Below are positions 7,170 to 14,292 of a stretch of DNA of 16,249 nucleotides, one piece after another. Source of the stretch: an uncultured Clostridia bacterium (GTDB taxonomy: Bacteria > Bacillota > Clostridia > Lachnospirales > Anaerotignaceae); assembly GCA_947036475.1 (NCBI GenBank), contig CAMQRG010000031.1:1-16249 (forward strand), read 5' to 3'. The translations under genes and the position numbers were made by a program. Below the pieces are notes generated by a model. The model searched no databases and was not told the DNA's origin. It saw only the letters and a program-made list of their open reading frames with translations. The number at the start of each line of letters is the position of its first letter. Within the stretch, counting starts at the first letter, position 1.

Positions 7170-8156
7170 TTAAAACATATATTTGCAGCCTAAAAATCCA
7201 ATCAGGCAGAACATTGCCGTTGCCACATAAAACAGCGTTACGACCTTTGTTTCCCGCCAGCCGCATTTTTCCAGATGGTGATGGAACGGCGCCATTTTGA
7301 ACAGCCGCCTGCCCTCGCCATATTTCCGCTTTGTCAGCTTAAACCAGCCAACCTGAAGCATAACTGTTATGGATTCCCATAGATAGATAAATCCCACAAT
7401 CGCAATGAATACCGGCATTTTCAGCACAAACGCGGTTGATGCCACAAAGCCGCCCAGCGCGAGCGAACCTGTATCCCCCATGAACACTTTCGCGGGGTAG
7501 GCATTAAAAATCAGGAACGCCAGCAGACCACCGATAATCGCACCGCAGACGGGCGAAACCGTACTCCCCGCCGCCCATGCCGCGATGGCGAAAAATGAAG
7601 CCACCAGAAGCGTCACGCCGCTGGAAAGGCCGTCCAGCCCATCTGTCAGATTGACACCGTTGACTGTGCCCAGCATGGCAACGAACACAAACGGAATAAA
7701 CAGTATGCCAAGGTCAAGCAGCATACCGTCCGTAAACGGAATATATACCGCGGTTCCCGTTCCGCCCGCGTACAGATACCAGCAGAAGCACCCTGTCACA
7801 ATAAGCTGCAAAAGCAGCTTTTGATATGCCCGCAAACCAAGGGAACGCTTTTTTACAACCTTGATATAATCATCCAGAAAACCAATCACGCCATACCCCA
7901 GCGTGACCAGCAGGATTGCCGCATTATCCGTATACCCCTTCATGAAGAACGCGCCCGTCACCACAAACGCAATCAGAAACGATATGCCGCCCATTGTCGG
8001 CGTACCCTGCTTCTGTAAATGTGTTTCCGGTCCGTCATCGCGCACATTCTGCCCGAATTTCAGCTTATGCAGAAGGGGAATCATGATTGGGCAGAGTATA
8101 ACCCCTATGATAAATGATATGAGTATGGCATAGACTGTTTGTTCCAAAGAACCCAC
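7170..8156 (-). CDS. mraY: Phospho-MurNAc-pentapeptide transferase
   Basis: MraY transfers phospho-MurNAc-pentapeptide onto undecaprenyl phosphate to make lipid I at the inner face of the membrane. The 328-residue protein has about ten membrane segments and every catalytic signature: DDYIKV (95-100), NLTDGLDGL (169-177), FMGDTGSLALGG (225-236) and the histidine cluster HHH (292-294). The start codon is GTG, one base after the murF stop, with AAGGAG nine bases upstream inside the end of murF; this tight spacing points to coupled translation. The next gene, murD, starts 18 bases after the stop. Confidence 0.97.
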   Translation of the reverse strand: MGSLEQTVYAILISFIIGVILCPIMIPLLHKLKFGQNVRDDGPETHLQKQGTPTMGGISFLIAFVVTGAFFMKGYTDNAAILLVTLGYGVIGFLDDYIKVVKKRSLGLRAYQKLLLQLIVTGCFCWYLYAGGTGTAVYIPFTDGMLLDLGILFIPFVFVAMLGTVNGVNLTDGLDGLSSGVTLLVASFFAIAAWAAGSTVSPVCGAIIGGLLAFLIFNAYPAKVFMGDTGSLALGGFVASTAFVLKMPVFIAIVGFIYLWESITVMLQVGWFKLTKRKYGEGRRLFKMAPFHHHLEKCGWRETKVVTLFYVATAMFCLIGFLGCKYMF

Positions 8157-8157
8157 T

Positions 8158-9555
8158 TTAGTTCACTCCTTGTATTTTTTCCACCGTTTTTTCCAGCTCC
8201 ATACTGCGGGACGCCTTCACCAGAACGGTATCGCCCTTTTGCAACAGGGGAAGCCCTTTTTCCAAAAATTCAGCCTGTTCCGCAAAATGGAACACATTTT
8301 CACAGCCAGACGCTTTGGCACTGGCTGCCATTTCATCTGTATACCGCCCGATGCAGAACAGCAGGTCTACGCCGCATTTTGCCGCGTATTCGCCGACCTC
8401 CCGATGCATGGCGGGCGCAAATTCGCCCAATTCGCCCATAAAGCCCAGTACAGCCGCTTTCCTGCCCTGTGCCGCCGAAAGAATATCCAGCGATGCTTTC
8501 ATGGAAACAGGATTCGCGTTATACACATCGTTCAATATCGTGATGCCGTTTTCGCCATAAACCACGTTCATGCGGTTTTTTGTCGGCGTAAAGCACTCAA
8601 TGCCCGCCCTGATTTCCTCCAGCGTCAGCCCAAGTTCCAGCCCGACTGCCGCCGCAGAAAGCGCGTTCAGAACCATATGTTTCCCCGGCATGGGAACCGT
8701 CACAGCAACCTGTCCCTTTGGCGTATGAATGACACAGGCGGTCTGTTCCAGCCCCTTCTGGCAAATCTCGTCCGCGTAAATATCCGGTTTTCTGCCGTCC
8801 ATGTTTTCCAGCCCAAACCAGATGATTTTCTGTGTCAGCCTGCCTTCCAATGTCCGCAGCATATCGTTATCGGCATTGAGAATGGCTGTTCCGCCCTCTG
8901 CCATGCCATCGAACATCTCACATTTTGCCCGCAGTATGCCTTCGCGGCTGCCGAGGTTTTCAATATGCGCCACGCCCACATTGGAAATCACGCCAATATC
9001 CGGGCGCACTATCCCCGAAAGCAGGGCAATCTCCCCAAAATGATTCATACCCATCTCAATCACTGCCGCCTGATGGTTTTCCTCCAGCCGCAGGAGCGTC
9101 AGCGGTACGCCGATGTCATTGTTATAATTTCCCTGTGTCCAAAGCGTTTGATATTTCTGCGAAAGCACAGACGCTGCCATATCCTTCGTGGTCGTTTTGC
9201 CTACGCTGCCCGTAATGCCCACCACCGGAATCCGGAACTGATTTCTAAAATACTCCGCCAAATCCAACAGGGCTTTTTTTGTATTTTCCACCAAAAGCAG
9301 CGCGCCATTTTCCGGCGGGATACTTTCTTTTTCCGAAAAGCACGCCGCCGCGCCCTGTGCAAAGCATTGGGCAATGAAATCATGCCCATCGCGTTTTTCT
9401 CCCTTCATCGGCACGAACAGGCTGCCCTGCCGCACCTCGCGGGAATCCTGTGTCACATGGGAAACTGTCCGTTCCAAAACCCGTTCTGCATCTCCCGCAG
9501 TAATTAGACGCGCGTTTACCGCTTTTTGCAGTTCCCTGACTGTCAATTCCTTCAT
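8158..9555 (-). CDS. murF: UDP-MurNAc-tripeptide:D-Ala-D-Ala ligase
   Basis: MurF adds D-alanyl-D-alanine to UDP-MurNAc-tripeptide, completing the pentapeptide. The 465-residue protein has the MurF order: an N-terminal substrate domain with TQDSREVRQGSLFV (35-48), ATP loop GSVGKTTTK (116-124), the MurF-specific NYNNDIGVPLTLL, an EMGMNHFGEI block, and a C-terminal domain with NDVYNANPVSM. The start ATG overlaps the murE stop as ATGA, with AAAGGA upstream, so translation is coupled. The opposite strand carries a long spurious open frame here, which I reject. Confidence 0.97.
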   Translation of the reverse strand: MKELTVRELQKAVNARLITAGDAERVLERTVSHVTQDSREVRQGSLFVPMKGEKRDGHDFIAQCFAQGAAACFSEKESIPPENGALLLVENTKKALLDLAEYFRNQFRIPVVGITGSVGKTTTKDMAASVLSQKYQTLWTQGNYNNDIGVPLTLLRLEENHQAAVIEMGMNHFGEIALLSGIVRPDIGVISNVGVAHIENLGSREGILRAKCEMFDGMAEGGTAILNADNDMLRTLEGRLTQKIIWFGLENMDGRKPDIYADEICQKGLEQTACVIHTPKGQVAVTVPMPGKHMVLNALSAAAVGLELGLTLEEIRAGIECFTPTKNRMNVVYGENGITILNDVYNANPVSMKASLDILSAAQGRKAAVLGFMGELGEFAPAMHREVGEYAAKCGVDLLFCIGRYTDEMAASAKASGCENVFHFAEQAEFLEKGLPLLQKGDTVLVKASRSMELEKTVEKIQGVN

Positions 9556-11021
9556 ATACTGTCCTTTCCAATGCAGTCCGCCCCAAACGCGTCCCGCACT
9601 TCTTCCACGTCGTCAAAATGAATGGTGCGGTCCGGAAAAATCTGGTAGGTTTCATGTCCCTTTCCCGCTACCAGAATCACGTCCCCGCTTTCGGCAAGTG
9701 CGGCTGCATGGCGGATTGCCTCACGCCTGTCAGGAATTTTTTCATAGGGGCAGCCCGTTTTCTGTATGCCCGCCTCCACTTCCGTTATAATCTGCAGGGG
9801 GTCCTCCGTGCGCGGGTTATCCGAAGTAATCAGGCAGTAATCGGAAAGCCTGCCTGCTGTTTCACCCATAATGGGGCGTTTGGTTTTATCCCTGTCGCCG
9901 CCGCACCCAAAGACTGTTATAATTTTTCCTTTCGCAAATTCCTTTGCTGTTTTCAAAACGTTTTCCAGGCCGTCCGGCGTATGGGCGTAGTCCACTACAG
10001 CCTGATACCCTTTCCGGCTGCGAACGGTCTGGAATCTGCCGGAAACGCCGCTGTTTTCCGAAAGCCCTTCCGTTATGGTTTCCAGCGGCACACCCAACGC
10101 AATGCATGCGCCTGCCGCCCCCAATGCGTTATATACACTGAAACGCCCCGGCGTATGCAGTTTGACCGGCAGACGCTTTCCCTGCCAGAGCAGTTCAAAA
10201 GAACAGCCCTCCGCAGAAATATGGATATTTTCCGCCGTCAATGCCGTATCGCTCTCTATGCCAAAGGACAGAATTTCGCCGCCGCTCCGCCCTGCCATAT
10301 ATTCCCCAGCCGCGTCGTCCATATTGATGATGCTTTTTTCCGCGTGTTCAAAAAGCAGCCCCTTCGCTGCGCGGTAGTTCTCCATTGTTTTATGGTAATC
10401 CAGATGGTCCTGTGTCAGATTGGTAAAAACCGCAGCGTCAAACGCGATACCCTCCACGCGGCAAAGGTCCAGCGAATGGGAGGAAACCTCCATCACCACA
10501 TCCGTTACGCCTTCCGTCCGCATCTGTTCCAAAAGCGCCTGTAATTCCCGCGATTCCGGCGTTGTACGGCTGGAGGGAAGTACCCTGTCCCCAATGCGGT
10601 TTTCGATTGTGCCAATGACGCCGACCTTCCGTCCCGCTTTATCCAAAACGGATTTTATGAGATATGTCGTCGTTGTTTTGCCATTGGTGCCCGTTACGCC
10701 AATCATGCGCAGCTGTCGTGACGGATGTCTATAAAAATGAGCGGAAACTATTGCCAGAGCCTTTCTGGTATTTTCCGCCAGAATTACCGCCGTATGTTCG
10801 GGAATATCCTGCACCCGATGCGTACAGAGGATTGCCGCCGCACCTTTTTCCAGCGCGGAAGGGATATATTTATGCCCGTCCGTCTGGAAACCTTCTATAC
10901 AGACAAACAGCCCCCCCTGCTCCACAGCGCGGGAATCATAGGCAATGTTTGTAATCTCCTGATTTGCATTTCCCTGTATCAGTTCGCAGGGAACGCCTTC
11001 CAGCAGCTTTTTTAATTCCAT
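9552..11021 (-). CDS. murE: UDP-MurNAc-dipeptide:meso-DAP ligase
   Basis: MurE adds the third stem-peptide residue. Taking the start at 11021 gives 489 residues beginning MELKKLLEGV, a normal MurE N terminus. GGAAGGAG lies nine bases upstream. The open frame extends 34 codons further upstream (to an ATG at 11121-11123), but that stretch lacks family resemblance and starts only about ten bases after the probable transcription start. Key motifs are YDSRAVEQGGLFV, the ATP loop GTNGKTTTT (about 111-119), EVSSHSLDLCRVEG, FTNLTQDHLDYHKTMENY and the amino-acid specificity motif DNPR (about 401-404). DNPR is the known signature of meso-diaminopimelate-adding enzymes. First gene of the wall operon; in many relatives spoVD/ftsI precedes it, but not here. 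Confidence 0.96.
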   Translation of the reverse strand: MELKKLLEGVPCELIQGNANQEITNIAYDSRAVEQGGLFVCIEGFQTDGHKYIPSALEKGAAAILCTHRVQDIPEHTAVILAENTRKALAIVSAHFYRHPSRQLRMIGVTGTNGKTTTTYLIKSVLDKAGRKVGVIGTIENRIGDRVLPSSRTTPESRELQALLEQMRTEGVTDVVMEVSSHSLDLCRVEGIAFDAAVFTNLTQDHLDYHKTMENYRAAKGLLFEHAEKSIINMDDAAGEYMAGRSGGEILSFGIESDTALTAENIHISAEGCSFELLWQGKRLPVKLHTPGRFSVYNALGAAGACIALGVPLETITEGLSENSGVSGRFQTVRSRKGYQAVVDYAHTPDGLENVLKTAKEFAKGKIITVFGCGGDRDKTKRPIMGETAGRLSDYCLITSDNPRTEDPLQIITEVEAGIQKTGCPYEKIPDRREAIRHAAALAESGDVILVAGKGHETYQIFPDRTIHFDDVEEVRDAFGADCIGKDSI

Positions 11022-11085
11022 GCAGAAAATCTCCTTCCCAGCCGAAGCCCACAGCCCCCGGCCCTGTAAAACAGTATCATATGCC

Positions 11086-11103
11086 GGAAAACCCCAGTTT
11101 TCC
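11086..11103 (-). other. Hairpin in the murE 5' leader
   Basis: GGAAAAC (11086-11092) and GTTTTCC (11097-11103) pair around a four-base loop, extending to about 10 bp with one G-U pair. It lies in the roughly 110-base untranslated leader between the murE promoter and start. No T tract follows, so it is not a terminator. Its role is unknown; it may only stabilise the transcript. Confidence 0.4.
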
Positions 11104-11140
11104 AGCTTTTTATTCTTCTCCATTCTTCCATATGCAAATC

Positions 11141-11169
11141 ATTATACCATATTTAACCGCCACTACCAA
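11141..11169 (-). promoter_or_regulatory. Sigma-A-like promoter of the murE operon
   Basis: On the minus strand, TTGGTA (-35; 11164-11169), a 17-bp spacer and a perfect TATAAT (-10; 11141-11146) place the transcription start near 11134, giving a leader of about 110 bases before murE. It is the best promoter match in this gap and would drive murE-murF-mraY-murD-ftsW. Confidence 0.65.
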
Positions 11170-11250
11170 ACTTTTTTACAGGATTTCTCAGAAAAAAGCC
11201 AGCAAAATATCTTTTATTTCCGCATTGGCTGCCTGTCCAAACGCCCATAA

Positions 11251-11289
11251 AGGCTGGAAGGGCTTACCCCAAAAGCCTCGTTCCAGCCT
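11251..11289 (-). terminator. Hairpin after the SleC-like gene, possible terminator
   Basis: AGGCTGGAA (11251-11259) and TTCCAGCCT (11281-11289) form a perfect 9-bp stem, continued inside by GGGCTT/AAGCCT past a 2-base bulge. It starts 12 bases after the stop codon at 11302. The T tract behind it on the minus strand is short (TTAT), so termination may be partial and some read-through to murE is possible. Confidence 0.5.
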
Positions 11290-11301
11290 GTCAAACGCCC
11301 C

Positions 11302-12537
11302 CTATCTTGTATCATACAGCCGCGCTATCATATCCCAGGTCGCCTCGTCCACCGCGCCGGTTGCCGTAATGCCATTCTGCTGCTGCAAAGCTGCCACAGC
11401 CGCCGCTGTCGCTTCGTCATATACGCCCGTCTGCTCCACCTTTGGTATCGTGCCATAGTAAAGCGAAATACCGTCCAGATACTTTTGCAGATGCACCACA
11501 TCTGAATTTTCCATTCCTTTGGACAGCACATACCCCGGATACGCCGCCGCCCTGTTTTCCGCGTAGCCAGCAGGAAAACACCCATTTACGCACCCCATGA
11601 TGTTCCCACAGGATACGCCCATGCTGTGCCATGTATTTTGCCCCACGATGCCATCTTCCACCAGATAAGACAGCTTCTGAAACGCTTTTACCGCTGCCGC
11701 TGTTTTGGGTCCATAAAACTCATCCAGCGCAACACTCGGCACCTGTGGATAAAAATAAGACACAACGTTAATATGATACTGCGTTTCCCCTACATTCTGC
11801 CCGAGAGCCCCCTCTTTCAGCGAACCCGTAAAGGAATGGTCCGAAGCCTGCAATATCTTCCCGTCATAAAGCAGGCCGCTGAACCGCCGCACTCCTTCAT
11901 AAACATACCGCAGCTTATACCATGTGTCCCTGCCGACCACACCATCTGGAGTAATTCCCGAAATCTGCTGAAACTGGCGTACTGCCTCCTCCGTATCCGC
12001 TCCGAATACACCGTCCGGCTGGGCAATCGGCACGATAGAGGGATAATTTTCCGCAATCCTGTTCAATTCCAGCTGCACAGCATGCACCGCCGCACCGCTG
12101 CTTCCTGCCCTGAGCGGGTAACCCGGATAGGGCTGCGCGGAAACCGGAACAGCTTTTTCCTCTCCTTCCGCGCGTTCCGAACCGTAGAGCGGTGTCCCTG
12201 TGATGCCGTCCAATATTTCGTTTACAATTCGGTTCACGTTTTCATACGTCCTGCCATGCCCGCTGAATTTTCTGTCATACTGCGGCAAAGCCGTCACATC
12301 GAATGGATACCCTCTGTTCCTGTAAAAACGCCCCCCAATGCGCCCCAGCGCAAACTGCAAAAGCAGAGAAACACGCCTGCGAATTATTTTTTCCGGAAGT
12401 GTCGGGTCAATTTCAGATGAAGCCGTATTTTTCATATATTCCGGAAAGGAAACTGTTTTGTTTTCCGCTGTTTCGTCCGGCTTTCCCATATGTACCGTTA
12501 CGCTCTGCGGCAGTATGTACCATTTCTGTACCGCCAT
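11302..12537 (-). CDS. SleC-family protein: partial SpoIID-like domain plus three peptidoglycan-binding repeats
   Basis: A 411-residue protein. Residues 7-120 match the middle of clostridial SleC-type proteins: VTVHMGKPDE, FPEYMKNTASSEI, FYRNRGYPFDVT, YDRKFSGHGRTYENVNRIV. The glutamate in SSEI (residue 42) aligns with the catalytic glutamate of SpoIID-type lytic transglycosylases. The rest of that domain, normally an AYCDG...LSQWG...LQYYYG stretch, is missing; the chain runs directly into three PG_binding_1-type repeats (about 138-210, 242-306, 334-406; motifs DGVFGADTEEAVRQFQ, FYGPKTAAAVKAFQ, GVYDEATAAAVAALQ). The family acts on spore cortex or spore-wall peptidoglycan. No signal peptide is seen, as in SleC. 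GGAAGGGGG precedes the ATG by about seven bases. Catalytic activity is uncertain. Confidence 0.82.
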   Translation of the reverse strand: MAVQKWYILPQSVTVHMGKPDETAENKTVSFPEYMKNTASSEIDPTLPEKIIRRRVSLLLQFALGRIGGRFYRNRGYPFDVTALPQYDRKFSGHGRTYENVNRIVNEILDGITGTPLYGSERAEGEEKAVPVSAQPYPGYPLRAGSSGAAVHAVQLELNRIAENYPSIVPIAQPDGVFGADTEEAVRQFQQISGITPDGVVGRDTWYKLRYVYEGVRRFSGLLYDGKILQASDHSFTGSLKEGALGQNVGETQYHINVVSYFYPQVPSVALDEFYGPKTAAAVKAFQKLSYLVEDGIVGQNTWHSMGVSCGNIMGCVNGCFPAGYAENRAAAYPGYVLSKGMENSDVVHLQKYLDGISLYYGTIPKVEQTGVYDEATAAAVAALQQQNGITATGAVDEATWDMIARLYDTR

Positions 12538-12561
12538 ACCATTTCCCCCTTCCGCCTGCGC

Positions 12562-13002
12562 CTATTCCGAAAAACTCCGCATCAGCGTTGGCTGAAGCTC
12601 CACAGGCTGCTGTGAAGTGATTCCCTCAATAATTGCCACGTCTGTCAGCCTTTTTGTCACATATTCCGGCGCGCTGATCTGCACCTCATACGCCGTATAG
12701 GGGCGCGCCGCTCCGGACGTACGGCTGGGCGCAGGCAGCCGCAGTTTTCCCACGTTCCCACTCTCATCGCTCTCCACTGTCATGGAAAGCCCATAGCCGT
12801 CCCCTAAATCCTTTGTTACTGTGACCCTTGCCGCTTTCACGGGCAGCGCGCCCTGCGCCGTCGAGATTTGAAACGAAAGGTAGCCTTCGCCCTCGTTTTC
12901 CTTCCAAAAACGCTGGAGCCGTTTCAATATCATTTCCCTGTCAGAGTGCCCCGCGCTTTCCGCCGAAAAAATGCTTTCCTTACCATATTGATAGGGATAC
13001 AA
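12562..13002 (-). CDS. SleC N-terminal-domain protein (transthyretin-like fold)
   Basis: A 146-residue protein whose residues 38-142 resemble the N-terminal domain of clostridial spore cortex-lytic SleC proteins: GYLSFQISTAQGALPVKAA (40-58), SDESGNVGKLRLPAPS (78-93), PYTAYEVQISAPEY (101-114), then IIEGITSQQPVELQPTL (124-140). This is a carboxypeptidase-regulatory/transthyretin-like beta sandwich. The start codon is TTG, chosen because GGGGAGGGG lies six bases upstream. The amber stop (TAG) is followed eight codons later, in the same frame, by the start of the next gene, which carries the remaining SleC-type domains. In SleC both parts are one chain. A role in spore peptidoglycan is inferred from the family and from neighbouring spoIIGA-sigE. 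Confidence 0.75.
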   Translation of the reverse strand: MYPYQYGKESIFSAESAGHSDREMILKRLQRFWKENEGEGYLSFQISTAQGALPVKAARVTVTKDLGDGYGLSMTVESDESGNVGKLRLPAPSRTSGAARPYTAYEVQISAPEYVTKRLTDVAIIEGITSQQPVELQPTLMRSFSE

Positions 13003-13038
13003 CGCTGTCCCCTCCCCTGAATGCAGAATACCACAGAT

Positions 13039-13068
13039 ATTCTATTCACATCGAACGTGTTTTTTGAC
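13039..13068 (-). promoter_or_regulatory. Weak candidate sigma-E promoter for the SleC-like pair
   Basis: On the minus strand, GTCAAAAA (13061-13068), exactly 14 bp, then AATAGAAT (13039-13046) matches the Bacillus sigma-E pattern GTCATATT-N14-CATACAAT at five and six of eight positions. It would start transcription just before the strong Shine-Dalgarno of the TTG-start gene. In the rest of the divergent gap 13003-13214 I find no convincing promoter for the plus-strand transporter. Confidence 0.28.
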
Positions 13069-13214
13069 AAAAAAATAGCGGAATATCATTCGCTTTCCGA
13101 TTTCGTCCCGATTTCATCTGTTTTTGTAATGTTTTATATGAGAAACATTCGCTTTTCTCCTTTTATTTTCTGTGGTAGACTATGGAAAATCTTACAGAAA
13201 CGAGGTGCTTACTT

Positions 13215-14096
13215 ATGAATCGACCTTTTCCCAAATATATTTCTTCTTTGCTGTTATTCGGCTCCAATGGAGTTGTTGCCAGTATGATTGCATTAAGCAG
13301 TTATGAAATTGTGCTTCTGCGCTCCCTGCTGGGGTCTCTTTTTATGGTTTCATTGTTTTTTATCACCAAAAACAAACCTACTTTCCTGAAACATAAAAAA
13401 TCCTTCGCCCTGCTCTGCATCGGCGGCTGTGTCACAGGAGCGAGCTGGATATCGCTGTATGAGGCATACCAGAGGATTGGCGTAAGCATCGCCACGCTCT
13501 GTCTGTATTTTGGCCCTGCCATTGTTATGGCGCTCTCTCCTTTCCTTTTCAAAGAAAAACTGACCCGCAGAAAAGACATCAGCTTTCTGCTTGTCCTTTT
13601 GGGAATGGTACTGATAAACGGTCAGCTTGCCGGAAACAGCGGTGACATTCTCGGGCTTCTCTGCGGGATATTTTCCGCCGTAACTTATGCGGTGGCAGTT
13701 ATCTGCAATAAATGTGCGAAAGATATCGGAGGACTGGAGAATTCAGCAATACAGCTGATATTCGCCCTTTTTACCACAGCATTGTTCGTAGGTGTGACAA
13801 GAGGATTCTCCATGCAGATTGCTTCTGCCGATATTCTTCCGATTTTGATTCTGGGGCTGGTAAACACAGGGATTGGCTGTTATCTTTACCTCTCCTCCAT
13901 GAATGTACTGCCTGTGCAGACCGTTGCCATCTGCGGCTATCTGGAACCGCTTGCTGCCGTTATTTTTTCGCTGCTGTTCCTGCATGAAACACTCGGACCC
14001 ATTCAGGCTGTGGGCGCAGTGCTGATTCTAGGCGGCGCGGTTTTCGGAGAACTGCGGCAGAAACAGCCGCCAAAAGAAGCGGCTCAACCTGTATAA
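13215..14096 (+). CDS. EamA/DMT-superfamily transporter
   Basis: A membrane protein of about ten transmembrane segments made of two EamA repeats (about residues 5-130 and 140-280), the architecture of drug/metabolite transporters. Recognisable features are the inner-repeat end PAIVMALSPFLFKEKLTRRKD and the second-repeat end LEPLAAVIFSLLFLHETLGP followed by AVLILGGAVFGE. The substrate cannot be read from sequence. I start it at 13215 (293 residues, MNRPFPKYISS) because GAGGTG lies seven bases upstream; an in-frame ATG at 13182 would add eleven polar residues without a good ribosome site. It is a single-gene unit closed by the terminator at 14106. Confidence 0.9.
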   Translation: MNRPFPKYISSLLLFGSNGVVASMIALSSYEIVLLRSLLGSLFMVSLFFITKNKPTFLKHKKSFALLCIGGCVTGASWISLYEAYQRIGVSIATLCLYFGPAIVMALSPFLFKEKLTRRKDISFLLVLLGMVLINGQLAGNSGDILGLLCGIFSAVTYAVAVICNKCAKDIGGLENSAIQLIFALFTTALFVGVTRGFSMQIASADILPILILGLVNTGIGCYLYLSSMNVLPVQTVAICGYLEPLAAVIFSLLFLHETLGPIQAVGAVLILGGAVFGELRQKQPPKEAAQPV

Positions 14097-14105
14097 GCCT
14101 TCCCC

Positions 14106-14152
14106 GCCTCCGTCTGTCAGGATATTCCTTTCGGGCGGAGGCATTCTTTTTT
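14106..14152 (+). terminator. Rho-independent terminator of the EamA gene
   Basis: GCCTCCGTCTG (14106-14116) pairs with CGGGCGGAGGC (14132-14142) as an 11-bp stem with two G-U pairs, followed by ATTCTTTTTT. It lies ten bases after the transporter stop codon. Confidence 0.85.
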
Positions 14153-14181
14153 AACGAAACTGCGGCTGCTTATAAAAGTAT

Positions 14182-14218
14182 AAAAACGCCTGAAAATATA
14201 CATTTTCAGGCGTTTTTT
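14182..14218. terminator. Perfect 16-bp hairpin, bidirectional terminator
   Basis: AAAAACGCCTGAAAAT (14182-14197) and ATTTTCAGGCGTTTTT (14202-14217) form a perfect 16-bp inverted repeat around ATAC. A-rich and T-rich ends give a U tract in both directions. It lies 75 bases after the kinase-DegV stop on the minus strand and backs up the transporter terminator on the plus strand. Confidence 0.85.
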
Positions 14219-14292
14219 ATATTCATCTGCCGGCGCATGCCTCTCCATCTTCCGGAAAGCCTTCGTCCGCTACTTCATTCATAAAAATGTCA

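Noticed and set aside
8170..9507. A 445-codon open frame on the plus strand opposite murF
   Set aside because: murF is complete with all family motifs on the other strand. The antisense product is rich in His, Arg, Cys and Phe, has no domain pattern, and lacks a ribosome site. It is a codon-bias shadow.
11022..11123. A 34-codon N-terminal extension of murE from the ATG at 11121-11123
   Set aside because: The residues do not resemble MurE, the normal MurE N terminus begins at 11021 with a strong Shine-Dalgarno, and the upstream ATG is nearly at the predicted transcription start.
12995..13050. A TGAATA plus CATTCA pair suggesting a sigma-G promoter on the minus strand
   Set aside because: Spacing is 19 bp and the transcription start would fall inside the Shine-Dalgarno of the downstream gene.
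13064..13069. A perfect TTGACA on the plus strand upstream of the EamA gene
   Set aside because: No acceptable -10 at 16-18 bp downstream; CATTCG or TCATTC would be needed. Likely a chance match in an AT-rich stretch.
14223..14282. A 19-codon minus-strand ORF just after the kinase-DegV gene
   Set aside because: No ribosome site, very short, and it sits in the gap before a terminator.
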